Below are positions 45,785 through 59,600 of a stretch of 64,000 nucleotides of DNA, piece by piece. The stretch comes from Distichodus sexfasciatus (taxonomy: Eukaryota; Chordata; Actinopteri; Characiformes; Distichodontidae). The first letter of the stretch is position 1, and each line of letters starts with the position of its first letter. The DNA lies in NCBI GenBank assembly GCA_032718565.1, contig JAVGVS010000167.1, positions 449,833 through 513,832 on the forward strand, written 5' to 3'. Made by a program: the position numbers and the translations under genes. A model generated the notes under the pieces. That model saw nothing but the letters and a program-made list of their open reading frames with translations, was not told where the DNA came from and did not search any database.

Positions 45785-46370
45785 AATATAATAAATATTA
45801 TATTTATGCCCATATTATTGTTCATTTAATATTTTTTTTGCATTTCATGTTTAACCTTTGTAATATCATAATTTTATTTTGTTTATTTTGGAGATAATTA
45901 AAATGCTGAGAAGTGATTTTTATTTTATAAAAAATGCTGAAGCGACATGAGTTATGAGAGCACATAAATTCATCTGACGGAACGGTCATTGGCAATCTCT
46001 TCCCACACGTCGCACATTCTTTGAGACAAAGCTAAATTAAACGAGACAGCCGTGGTTTACGGCATCGCAGCAACGTAGATCCAATGAAATTGTGTTTGAA
46101 GCTGAGGTAGAATATAATCCCACACGCATGTGTGGGCGTGCGTGCGTGCATTAAAAACAAAACAAAACAAAAAAACTTAAATATGAATAGAATATGAATT
46201 GATGCAAGTGGGTGTGAATTATTGTGTTTATGGGAGAGATTCATAAAAGTTTTGCAAGTAGTGTTTATTTTATTTAAAATTTTTCCATGTTAATGAAATA
46301 TTTAATGTAATAGTGTACTGATTAGAAAGGTAGAAAAGTCATTTTAATTGTTAATTGTTAATAGTCAACT
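45785..46370. other. Unassigned AT-rich stretch
   Basis: No feature recognised apart from a short GCGTGCGTGCGTG run near 46137. Confidence 0.5.
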
Positions 46371-46379
46371 GAAGTTCAA

Positions 46380-46690
46380 ATGTATCCCACACCATTCAGG
46401 AGATACAAGCTAAAACGTATACTGGTTTGTAATAGCGCCACCTATAGGTGGACATGTGCCATTTTTGGTCCCTGAAGTCTGACACGCAATCCTGATCAGT
46501 CCACCAAAGGGTTCGTTATAACGTGTACGGTTTAGGATGTGGTCAGACTTTTGCGTAGGAAAGACTTTAAAAAAATCCGAACGTGCTTGGACTCCTAATA
46601 CTGATAATAAAGAAACAGAACGATTACAAGAGAGGCCCATAAACATTTCGTGCTTGGACCCCTAATAACAATACAGAAGAAACTGAACAA
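46380..46690. repeat. Dispersed fish repeat
   Basis: Contains AGCGCCACCTATAGGTGG, CCGAACGTGCTTGGACTCCT and GTGCTTGGACCCCTAATAAC, a repeat type common downstream of fish genes. It is related to 36460-36960 in reverse orientation. Confidence 0.55.
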
Positions 46691-46699
46691 TTTCAAGAT

Positions 46700-47660
46700 T
46701 ACATGGCAATTTAAAACATTCCCCAGTTAACCACCCACGATCCACACTCAGCCTCAACCATGTCCACCGAAAGAAATGTCACAAAAAAGTCACAAGATCC
46801 ACTCGAACGTCCCGCGCCCGTCACTACAGTATAATATTAGTTCCCAAGCCCCAGTCATAATTCTCTGCCAAACAGAGCGTCCACAGTCCTCAAACAAATC
46901 TGCCTCCTCTCCTCATAACAAAGCATTTTACACACTTTTGTTGTTTAATTCTGTTATGAAAGTAGTAAAGTGCACTGTGAATGTGTGTTTATTTCTACTT
47001 GATGCACAAACTTGTTCATTTTAGTGTGCTGCCTGACGAAAACGACACGAATAGTGCTTTTGTCTCAACTATTTTCGTTGTCACTGCCGATGCCTCAGCG
47101 TTGCTATGGACAACAGTTGTTCTTCCGCTCCTAACCACCTTTAGTCACACCCCCTCGATCCGTATTTGGTGTTTCAATTGTCACTCTAGTTTTTCGCTCG
47201 CATTCCAATTGGACAACAAGAGTGCCGGTCAACTACTACGTCTTTCTATTAGCTGTGCAGTGCGGGTGGGCTTGACTTGAAAATTAAACCGATGTAGCGA
47301 GATCAAATACAGCGCTTACATGTAGGCAACAAGTAGGTTTTTATTTACTGTTTATAAGAAGTTTTTGGTCTGATCAGTTATAATTGAGAAAAAACAAGTT
47401 CAATGCGGGTTGAAATTCTACGGCAGAATAAGTCGTGGTGTATTAAAAGTGCCGAGCAACAGTCAAAACAAGGTCCTGCTCGCGAATTTTCGATGTCAGA
47501 GGATTACGGCAGAACTCGCGGATTTGCTAAGTTTGTTGTGCACATTATTGGGTGCCGCGTGACTTCCTGTAAACACAGGGGCGCGCTTCTCGCAATTCGC
47601 TGTATTTGTACGGGCCACGAATAACAGGACCGTACAGGTGATTGCTTCCATTCCGCCGAC
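46700..47660. promoter_or_regulatory. rhpn1 5' flank, CpG-enriched
   Basis: CpG dinucleotides rise from about 47030 to 47660, ending at the rhpn1 start codon. It includes TTCCAATTGGAC (47203), a CCAAT-type box. The exact transcription start cannot be told. Confidence 0.4.
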
Positions 47661-47664
47661 CAGA

Positions 47665-50580
47665 ATGTCGGATAGTGGATCGGAAGAGGATGTCACTCCC
47701 CTGCTGGATGAAGGTGGTTTGAATGAATCAGTACGGAAGGTGGGTGAACTAGATCGATGGATATCTAATAGAAGTGTTAATAGCTTATTTTTAACAATTA
47801 ACAATGCAAAGTGAATGAACTCTCTATCAAATCAGTATTTGGTGTGACCACCCTTTGCCTTTAAAACAGCATCAGGAAGGTTGTTGGAGAACTTACTACA
47901 GGTCTTCTGCAGATGTTGGCTCTTGAGATAAGCATCGAAGAAAGGAGTTATATGAATTTATGTAGCATATATACACTGTATATACCTACCACTGACTGTA
48001 AGTCAGCATGTATGTATTGTATTATAGGGATGTGATCCCCTAGTATTAACTCAGCGCAGCAAACTTCAGCAGAGGAGAGCCAAACTGAACCAGCAAATCA
48101 ACCGTGAGCTTCGTTTGCGAACTGGAGCTGAAAATTTATACAGGTTTGTATGTGGAGTGGCTTTGTTTTAGAACAGCAGCGAGTCTGTTTTCCACTTTGT
48201 TCCACTGATTCTTAAACTCAAATACGAAAAATGCAAACCTACACAGACACACACATCAGACTGTTTTGCTCACACTACCATCATAGCCATCACATACACA
48301 CCAACATCTCCTGTTGTTTGACTCCAGTTTCCATGTTTTTGCACAGTTCATATGTGGTTTTCTTGTATGTATGTGTCATAAGGGCTACCACTAATCTGAA
48401 AGTAAAGGAGACTGTGTCATTGGAGTTAAGCTTTATAAACTCAAACCTGCAGCTCCTCAAAGAAGAACTGGAGGAATTAAACAGCAGTATGGAAGTTTAC
48501 CAGACTGATGGGTAACAAGAATTGCTCACTGATCACAAAATAGTGTTGTGAAATCTGTGTTTTGCATTTAATAAATGAAATTATTTATAAATGCCTTTTA
48601 CAGTGAAAGGCTCAGTGTTCCTATGATTCCACTTGGACTTAAGGAGACCAAGGAAATTAACATGACTATCCCACTTCAGGTCAGCAATGGCATAACATTT
48701 AACACATTTTGTTTTTCTCCCTCACTGTTGTCACAATTTTTTAAGAAAAGCATAAACAACAGTTTCAAATTCAGCTACTCAGAAATTGCTGCTGACTTGA
48801 TGAATTTCAGTGCTTGAAGAAAAATGGATTTCTGTTGGGTTTCCCATGACTTTTTTTGTGATTTAAAAGCCACTGTTGTTTGATTAATGAACATTTGCAG
48901 TTATTATCAATGTAATCATATTTCTGTAATCATTTTTGCCCTAGGACTTCATTAGCGAACACTATGGTGAAGATGCTCCTCTATACGTGAACGAGGTCAA
49001 AGAGTTTATGGATCTCAGACAGGTGCAGTAAATGTCACAGAAACCCATTCTTTTAAATCCAAACTTATCAAAACGTAAAGATTGTCAGTGAATTGCATAA
49101 ATCAGTAAAAAGACAACAGGAATTTCTCAAATCATTTTGCGAAGCTGAGGACTGATGTCTGTAAACTGTACCATGTTCTCTCCGTAGGCCATGCGCACGC
49201 CAAGCCGGAATGATGCAGGCCTCGAGCTCCTTATGGAGTACTGTAACCAACTGGACTTCCTGGACCAGCGATTCTTTGCTTCATCCAAATCTTTAGGAGT
49301 CCACTTCCACTGGTAAGACCATTTAGCATGAATGAAGGTGGATATATATGGAATGAAACCTGATATATATGGAATGAAAGCAGATATGTATGGAATGAAA
49401 CCTAATATATATGGAATGAAAGCAGATATATATGGAATGAAACCTAATATATATGGAACGAAAGCGGATATATATGTAATGAAACCTGATATATATGGAA
49501 TGAAAGCGGATATATATGTAATGAAACCTGATATATATGGAATGAAACCTAATATATATGGAATGAAACTTGATATAGAGTGAATGAACTTGGATTCATA
49601 TTGAATGAAACCTGATACAGTTATATGGAAGTTATATGATATATATGGAATGAAACCTGCTCTTCCGATTTTATCCAATACTTGAGCGAAATTTATTCTG
49701 GGATATTTGCCTAACCAAGTCACCCCCTGTCAGTACCTGATCCAATCGGGCAGAAAGAAGGCGGCTTTCCGAGGGCGGGTGCGTGCGCACGCGCGGAACC
49801 GATCAGACAGCTGGCACGGATCGGGCACTGACACACACCCCGTTGAAAATTAAGCGTATTTCGTCATCAACTCTTTCAAATGTATTAGGGACAGGGGTGA
49901 CATTGTTGCTACATGTTTGAGCAATTGTGTCGATAAACTCATTGTTGTCTAAGAGAGACAGGACTATTTCTCTAGCTTTACTTGCCATGTTTACTTTACT
50001 TGACCTTCGTAATTGTTCATCCTCGCGCCGTACAGAGAAGACCCAGTGAAGTTGACCAAAGCAGTGCCAGCCCGTAATTTCACGTTCATTGTATATATAT
50101 CACGTTTTTCATTCAATATCATTTCAGTACTTTCAGTATTTTATATGGACAATTGGTGTAAAATAGAAATTGTTCACACAATAAAAACCAAAGATGATTA
50201 AAAAAAAAAAAATCTTTGAAGGCAGACATCCTACACTCTATTCATCAAGACAGGTTTTTTACGTATTTACCAGGATTACACAGTGAAAGATCCGATTTCA
50301 TTCCATATATATCCACTTTCATTCCATATATATCTGCTTTCATTCCATATATATCTGCTTTCATTCCATATATATCGGGTTTCATTCCATATATATCAGC
50401 TTTCATTCAATATATATCATGTTTCATTCCATATATATCCGCTTTCATTCAATATATATCAAGTTTAATTCCATATATATCAGGTTTCATTCCATATATA
50501 TCGGGTTTCATTCAATATATATCCACGTTCATTCAATATATATCAAGTTTCATTAAATATTTCCTGTTTGGCTTTCCATA

Positions 50581-50612
<32 letters not shown>

Positions 50613-53600
50613 TGCCGTTAATCTCCTCACAAAGTTGGGTTGGGAGCTGGGTCTATACTACGCAAGCTATGATGACTTTCACCTTGATATTTTAGCGCGG
50701 ATGTATACCTAGCCGAGAGGGGGCGAGAACGAGTCTTCGAACCTGTGTGTATGCCTACTGTGAAATGTTTAACTGAATAAACAGTTAGTATAACCCCCAA
50801 ATTATGTTAATTGGCAAAATTTGCAAACTTTCAGCTGTTTGCAATAAGGCAGGTGAAACAAGAACAATTGAGCGACAACACAACCTAATATTACAAGAAC
50901 ATTTTTGTACATTTAGCACAATTGATAGAATAATTTTGGAGTGCAACTATTATTGACAATGTGTATATATATAGAAACATATATAAATTATTATATATAT
51001 ATATATATATATAATATATAATAATTTATATATAATTTATATATATATACACACACACAGTTGCACTCAAAATTATTCTATCAATTGTGTTGAATGTACA
51101 AAAAACACTTGTATATACACACACACACACAGTTGTGCTCATAAGTTTACATACCCTGGCAGAATTTATGATTCCTTAACCATTTTTCAGAGAATATAAA
51201 TGATAACACAAAAACTTTTCTTTCACTAATAGTTAGTGGTTGGCTGAAGCCATTTATTGTCAAACAACTGTGTTTAATCTTTTTACATCATAATCACAAC
51301 ACAAACTATCCAAATGACCCTGATCAAAAGTTTACATACCCCAGTTCTTAATACCGTGTATTGCCCCTTTTAACATCAACGACAGCTTGAAGTCTTTTGT
51401 GGTAGTTGTGAATGAGGCTCTTTATCTTCTTAGATGGTAAAGCTGCCCATTCTTGGCAAAAAGCCGCAGTTCCTGTAAATTCTTGGGCTGTCTTGCATGA
51501 ACTGCACGTTTGAGGTCGGTTGAGGTCTTCCCAGAGTGGCTCAATGATATTGAGGTCAGGAGACTGAGATGGCCACTCCAGAACCTTCAGTTTATTTTGC
51601 TGTAGCCAATGACAGGTCGACTTGGCCTTGTGTTTTGGATCATTGTCATGTTGGAATGTCCAAGTATGTCCCATGCGCAGCTTCCGGGCAGATGAGTGCA
51701 AATTTTCCTCCAGTATTTTTTGATAACTTACTGCATTCATCTTGCCATCAATTCTGACCAAATTTCATGTGCCTTTGTAGCTCACACATCCCCAAAACAT
51801 CAGCGATCCACCACCATGTTTCACAGTAGGAATGGTGTACCTTTCATCATAGGTCTTGTTGACTCCTCTCCAAATGTAGCGTTTATGGTTGAGGCCAAAA
51901 AGTTCAGACTTTGTGCCAGAAGGTTTGAGGATTGTCTCTGTGCTGTTTGGCATATTGTAAACAGGATACTGTGTGGCATTTGCGTAGTAATGGCTTTCTT
52001 TTGGCAATTCGACAATGCACCCCATCTTTCTTCAAGTGCCTCCTTATTGTGCATCTTGAAACAGCCATACCACATTTTTTCAGAGAGTCCTGTATTTCAC
52101 CTGAAGTTATTTGTGGTGTTTTTTTTGCATCCCGAACAATTTTCCTGGCAGTTGTGGCTGAAATTTTAACAATTGGTTTGGTTTCAACAGAACCCCTAAT
52201 TTTCCACTTCTTAATTAGAGTTTGAACACTGCTGATTGGCATTCTCAATTCCTTTGATATTTCCTTATATACCTTTCCTGTTTTATAGAGTTCAACTACC
52301 TTTTCCCGCAAATCCTTTGACAATTCTTTTGCTTTCCCCATGACTTAGAATCCAAAAAACATCAGTGCAGCACTGGATGAAAGATGCAAGGGTCTGTCAG
52401 CAGTCCAGAAACTCATTGACCTTTTATACACACCCACTAATTACAAGCAAACAGATCACAGGTGAAGATGGTTACCTTTAATAGCCATTCAAACCCGTTT
52501 ATGTCAAGTTGTGTGCATGTTATCAGGCCAAATAACCAGGGTATGTAAACTTTTGATCAGGGTCATTTGGGTAGTTTGTGTGTAAAAAGAGTAAACACAG
52601 TTGTTTGACAATAAATGGCTTCAGCCAACCACTAACCATGAGTGAAAGAAAAGTTTTTGTGTTATCACTCATATTCTCTGAAAAATGATTAAGAAATCAT
52701 AAATTCTGCCAGGGTATGTAAACTTATGAGCACAACTGTGTATGTGTATATGTGTACACATATATATGTAACACACACGGACCATCTCAAAAAATTAGAA
52801 TATCATGAAAAAGTTCAATATTTTCAAACCCAAACATTCAGTGTCTCAGAAAATTTGAATATTACATAAACAGAAATGTCCTTTTGCATGAATTACTGCA
52901 TCAATGCGGCATGGCATGGAGGCGATCAGCCTGTGGCACTGCTGAGGTGTAATGGAAGCCCAGGTTGCTTTGATAGCGGCCTTCAGGTCATCTGCATTGT
53001 TGGGTCTGGTGTCTCTCATCTTCCTCTTGACAATTCTCTATGGGGTTCAGGTCAGGCGAGTTTGCTGGCCAGTCAAGCACAGTAACACCATGATCATTGA
53101 ACCAGCTTTTGATACCTTTGGCAGTGTGGGCAGGTGCCAAGTCCTGCTGGAAAATGAAATCAGCATCTCCATAAAGCTTGTCAGCAGAAGGAAGCATGAA
53201 GTGCTCTAAAATTTCCTGGTAGATGGCTACGTTGACTGTGGACTTCAGAAAACACAGTAGACCAACACCAGCAGATGTCATGGCACCCCAAATCATCACT
53301 GACTGTGGAAACTTCACACTGGACCTCAAGCAACATGGATTCTGTGCCTCTCCACTCTTCCTCCAGACTCTGGGACCTTGATTTCCAAATGACATGCAAA
53401 ATTTATTTTCATTTGAAAAGAGGACTTTGGACCACTTTTGGACACAGCAACACTTTTTCTCCTCAGCCCAGGTAAGACGCTTCTGACGTTGTCAATGGTT
53501 CAGGAGTGGCTGACACGAGGAATGCACCATTTGTAGCCTATGTCTAGGATTCGTCTGTGCGTAGTGGCTCTTGATGCGCTGACTCCAGCCTCAGTCCACT

Positions 53601-56600
53601 CCTTGTGAAGCGCCCCCAAATTCTTGAATGGATTTTGCTTGACAATCCTGCAGTTATCCCTGTTGCTGCTGCACCTTTTCCTAAAACACTTTTTCCTTCC
53701 ACTCAACTTTCTATGAATATGCTTGGATACAGCACTCTATGAACAACCAGCTTCTTTAGCAGTGACCTTTTGTGGCTTACCCTCCTTGTGGAGGGTGTCA
53801 CTGACTGTCTTCTGGACATCTGTCAAGTCAGCAGTCTTCCCCATGATTCTGTAGCCTACTGACCCAGACTGAGAGACCAATCAAATGCTCAGTAAACCTT
53901 TGCAAGTGTTTTGAGTTAATTAGCTGATTAGGGTGTGACACCATGACTTTCCAATATTGAACTTTTTCACAATATTCTGATTCTCTGAGACCCTGAATTG
54001 TGGGTTTTCATTATCTGTAAGCCATAATCATCAACATTTCAAGAAATAAAGGCTTGAAATATTTCACTCTATGTGTAATGAATCTATATAATATATGAGT
54101 TTCACTTTTTTGAAATGAGTGACAAAAAATATTCTTTTTCATGATATTCTAATTTTTTGAGATAGTCTGTACACACATACGTACATACATACATACATAC
54201 ATACGCACACACACACACATATACATATTAGAGATGGGGCGGTACCACTTTTTTATGTCCGATACCGATACTGATATTGTAAATTTGGATATCTGCCGAT
54301 ACCGATACAAATCCGATACAGTCACAGTCTTTTTTTAACATAAAATAATGCTTTAAAATGTCTGAATACATGAGTGAGATTATGGTTATTGCTAAGGAAA
54401 TGCTTGATTTAAATACTGTTTTCCTAGCTAAAAAAAATTAATAATTACACACACATATATGCTAAATTATTATTTTTTAAAAATATTCGTTTAGACATAT
54501 AAATATTTATTTCTTATTGATTACACTATAACATTATAAAATTGATAAATATTTGATCAATTGAAAATGAAATACTGAAGTTCATTTTTAACCAAAATGA
54601 GCTGCTTTTGCGGAGAACTACATTTCCCACAATCCTCTGTGCGCTCCTCGGAGCCATGTCACAATGAAGCGCTGCGCGCGCGTTCCAGAATAAACGATGG
54701 AAAATCTAAATAAACGGCAGAATTGTGAGTAGAACGCTGGTTGTTGTGGTTATTTATCAGCTAAAATATGGTTTGTGTCTGTAATAATGGGGACATTTTG
54801 ACCGAACTGTAGCGTTTTAGCGAGTAATGGCACTCATGCGCGCAGTCATTTGTACCCGATCTTGTCATGGACAAAGAGGACTCAGGATTTTATTTTGAAA
54901 CTAGCCAATAATATCTCTGAGAATATTACTATTAAAACTATTTGAGGCCGACACAGCCATTTTGCATTGTTTATTAATTAGTGTTTTAATAACTCAGAAT
55001 CCCTTTAACTTACAGGAACCAAACACACACACCGTCAGAATCACTTTGAAGACTTTGAACTTACCGGACATTATATTCATTCCTCTGTATGTGAAATTAT
55101 TTCGGAGTAATTCCGTGCAGAGTAATTGCGTTCAAAGTCATTGATTACATTATTCGCTATGTAAACGCTTGCAACTGTAATGTGGAACGCCATTATACAC
55201 AAAAATGTAGCAGCTCATTTTATATGCCATAATGAGTCCAAATCGGTGCTTTAGCATTTCTTAATTTTCAATTTATTAGAAAATATTTTTTCAATTTTAG
55301 AATGTTAGCAAGTAATCAATAGGGAAAAAATAAATATAGAAAAATATTTGTTATCAAATAATTTTATTCTGTATCCAGATAGATACCAAATGGATCATTT
55401 AAAAAGTGTTTCCTCCTTGCACTAGCCTTATTTTTCTTCAGAGTACTAAGCCATAGAAAGCCTCTGCTAAATAAAAACTCTGCAAGCCAATAAAACAGTG
55501 AGTTTGGTCTTGAGGAGTGTTCAGTGTGATCAGTTTGGATAACTGCTTACAGTGAAACGATTTCCTCATTATAGAAGAGAGAAGTATTGAATTAACATGT
55601 TTAATGTTGCTTAGGCTTTGCAACTTCCACTTATTTGTCATGTGGTGTAAAACGTGCATTGGTCCAGTCTAAGCCTCGACTCTGTCTCGCCCCACCCTGG
55701 TCTTGATCTCGTCTTGGTCTTGGCCCTTCAGAGTCTTGGTCTTTTCTTGGTCTCAACACACTCTGGTCTTGGTCTGGTCTCAGTCAAGGTGGTCTTGATC
55801 CCAACTCTATGCTTAATAGGATTCCTTTTTTTGTGTGGGAGGGATTCTCAGGCTTTGCACTGCGGGCTTGGCTGCAAGCAGTGTCCACCCTTTCGGCAAA
55901 CTTCACGAGCTCACTAAGTGTTGTGGGAGTTATCTGCCCGACAACAACCTGGGTATTATTCAATTTAATTCAGATTTATTTATATAGCGCTCTTAACAAC
56001 AGTCATTGTCACAAAGCACTTTACATATAACCGGCCTACACCCCTTGAATCCCGAGTTGTTACTGGGCCACTTGCAGGACCCTCACAGCTACATTAAGCT
56101 AAAATTAGTTCAGTATTATACTGCTTATTCAGTTGAGGTCCATAGGGTCCAAATCCCAGTTGGTTTCATGATGATGTCTCCATGGAGTCCTGGTGCGGGT
56201 TCAGTCAGTCAGCGTCAGCTCAGGAGGGTTGAGATGGTCAACCGTCAGCTTGGGTTATCCCCAGGGAGTCCTGGTGAGTTCAGTCGGTCAGCGTTAGCTC
56301 GGGAGGGTTGAGGTGGTAGAGCATCAGCTCAGAACATCTCTATAGAGTCACGGCAAGGGTTCAGTCGGCCAAGCGTCATCTCGGGATCAGCTCGGAAAAA
56401 AAGAAGAGCGTTAAGTGCCATACACCTAACCTCCGGCAGTGCTAAAGTAACTATGGCAGCCTGGCTAAAAAGGGAGAGCTGGAAGGTAGCACAGACATGA
56501 GGGCTTTCAGGGGCTCGGCATCGCACCAAACCACCGTCTGCAAACTCCAGCGATCAGCACCAATCCCCCCCTTTCACCTTTAATCTCAAATGACAATGAA

Positions 56601-59600
56601 CCCCCAGATCTTGCTTTTATCTAAGAAAAAAGGGACTTTAATATCCAAAAACTGACTAAACAGATAAGTCTTAAGCCTTGACTTAAAAGTAGAGAGAGTT
56701 TCTGCACTCCGAACACTAGTAGGAAGTTTATTCCACAACGATGGTGCTTTATGAGCAAATGCTCTTCCCCCCACGGTAACGTTCTTTATTCTGGGTATTG
56801 CTAAAAGACCCGTGTCTTGTGATTGGAGCATATGAGTCAGACTGTAGTTGCAAATGAGGTCACTCACATACTGTGGTGCTGTCACGTATGGTGTCGGCAT
56901 GACATGAGGCGAGGTCATGGTACAAGCCATTTTATTGACAGAACTTTAAACAAAACCGGCACGAGGGCCACAAACAAACAAAACTCTTCTTTGTCTTCCC
57001 AAAAGCACATGTAGCACCCCAAGACAGGGAGGGTAGTGTGAGGGTGGACCAACAAGAGACACTGGGAAAGCTGAGCTTAAAAAGGGGAAGGGTAACAATG
57101 AGCAGGCAAATTAAATCAGAAAATAACACAGAAAACAATCAGAATTAAACAATGAAGGGAGAACCAATAGAAACAGGGGACTGGACTAAAACAAACAAGA
57201 CCCAGGAGAGGGGACCAATACGCCGTGATCACCCAATCAGAAACAAGGGGCTGGACAGAAACAAAGCAGAACCAGGTGAGGGGACTAATACACCGTGATC
57301 AACCAATCAGACACAATAGGAAGGACTTTGACAGACAGGGAACACACAGGACAAAACTGAACACATCAAAACCAAAACAATGGCAGCATCTGCTGGCTGC
57401 TTAACAAAAGTCCAGGGGGCTGGTATGGCCAAAGTCCTGGGGAGTCATGACAGGTGCAAGACCATTTAGAGCTTTATAAGACAAGAGGAGTATTTTATAG
57501 CTGACATGAAATTTAACTGGCAGCCAGTGGAGTGAGGATAGAATTGGGGTGATATGATCATATTTTTTAGTTTTAGTGAGGACTCTGGCTGCTGCATTCT
57601 GGACTAGCTGGAGATTATTTAATGACCTATTTGGACAACCGGAGAATAAGACATTACAGTAATCGAGCCTGGAGATAATAAACACATTAACCAGTTTCTC
57701 TGCATCTTGGAAGGATAGCATGTTTTTTAGTTTGGCAATATTACGGAGTTGAAAGAAGATGGTGCAATGTTAATGTTAATGTTAACACCAAGGTTTTTAC
57801 GAACAGTACTTGGTACAATGGATAATCCATCAAGATAGTTGTCAGATAGTTGACGTCTGGTGGCATTAGTGCCAGTAAGAAGAACCTCAGTCTTATCTAG
57901 ATTTATCTAGTCTTATCTGGAAGTTGTCTGACATCCACTTTTTGATGTCAATTAAACATTCTTCCATTACCTAAAGTTGCTGTCTGTCTTCTGGTTTAGC
58001 CGATATATAGTGCTATGTAAAAGTTTGGGCACCCCTGATAAAAATAACTGTATTAATTCATAACTTGCTAAGCTTGAGAGGCAGCAACTTAATTTTAACA
58101 TATTTGATAACTTATATAAATAGCAACAATTCAGTAGTGAAATATTTTTTATTGGGCCAACAGAAACAATGTAATGCTCATTTAAACAAAAATAGGCAGA
58201 TGCATAAATTTGGGCACCCCAAAGGAATAATCCCATTAATATTTCGTAGAGTCTCCTTTTGCTGAAATAACAGCCTGTAGACGCCTCCTATAACCACTCA
58301 CAAGTCCCTGAATTCTGGTTGGTGGTATTTTGGACCATTCTTCCATACACTGTAATCCCAGATTAGTTGAGTTTACTAGAAATTCGCGAGTAAACCCGTT
58401 CCCCTCAAACCACTTTAGTTTTTACACATAATGAAACTAAACAGATTAAGTTGTATTGATATGGACAATCATTAGTCTTTACTAAAAATGATTAGTTCAC
58501 TTAACTAATTTTCTTTGCATCCCCAAGTTGTTTGAAATAACTATTTTAAGCTAAACTTAGATACACATTGTATTTATCACTACTTATATTCATTTGTTGA
58601 TATAAATGTGGTTTCAAATGTAATTAATACCATTTTGTTTTTGTAATAAATACTTTAAACAAAATTGTATGGAAGAAAAGCAATAAAACATTTAAATGTT
58701 CAGAAAAACATTTATTTTTATTTTTTTTACAAAATAGTGCAAGATAACACTCTGCTGTATTGCACCAACCAGACAAGTAAAGTCATTCCTTAAAATGGCA
58801 TAGAAACTATTTTAACCACTTTTTCATTTGACTGAATAAAAATAAACACATCATTTACAAAATATCTGCTACATCCTGAAAATTCAACACATCCAGTCAG
58901 GCATTTCAACAAGCATCTTGAACTAGTATGGAAGTCACATGAACTGTTAATTTAGGTTTAAAGAACATCATTATGCAGTCCTGTGCATACTCTCTGATAC
59001 AAACTCACAGTACTTCCACTTCCACTTCATCTTCACCAGAACCTGCAAAGCAGAAAATGAGCAAACTATTAGCTCAAGCTGCAGTAACGTTAACCTGACT
59101 GACAAACAAATGTTGTCGGTAAATAACGAATCACTGTGTTAACACCCGACTAATATTACCGTGGTGTATTACAATAACGAGACGGCTGCACACGTTTAAC
59201 AGTTTTACTGGAACAAGTGGCTCACTATACAGGACAGGCAGCAGGTTCGCGCGTCTGGCTCTTATACCCGGAACATGCACAATAACTCACTTAAAAGTAT
59301 GGTGAGCCTAAGAGCTCAATATACCACAATTACCACGGTAGCCCTGCTAACGGCCGCGTCCTTTGTAAAGTTTGTTACATTAACAGTGTTGATATAAATG
59401 CAAGAATCACCTCTGACACCAAACACGGGTTAACCGCGATAGCCCGCTAGCTCGCGGTTAGCATTAGCTACAAGCACATGCAGTCACGCACGTTATTGTA
59501 AACTCTGACTGAACCGACAGATAACCGTCTTAAGACATAGCTGAGGTTAGCGTTTAGCTGTCTGCACTGATCTTATGGGTCTATTACGTAAGATATAAAA

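Larger units (their letters stand above)
49325..50575. mobile_element. Candidate element flanked by opposed 21-bp minisatellite arrays
   Basis: About twelve 21-bp units (GATATATATGGAATGAAACCT type) run left to right at 49329-49657. About twelve units of the reverse complement run at 50292-50558. They surround a 630-bp core that is partly CpG-rich (49740-49810) and contains a 61-codon minus-strand open frame (49803-49988). The symmetry suggests one element whose terminal inverted repeats are themselves tandem arrays. No transposase is recognised. See findings. Confidence 0.55.

Noticed and set aside
49127..49723. 198-codon frame with FIPYIS repeats, and its plus-strand partner with DIYGMK repeats
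   Set aside because: Both are readings of the 21-bp minisatellite; it also overlaps rhpn1 exon 6 on the other strand. Not treated as protein genes.
50216..50581. 121-codon frame with IPYISxF repeats
   Set aside because: Translation of the opposite minisatellite array; no flanking coding signal.
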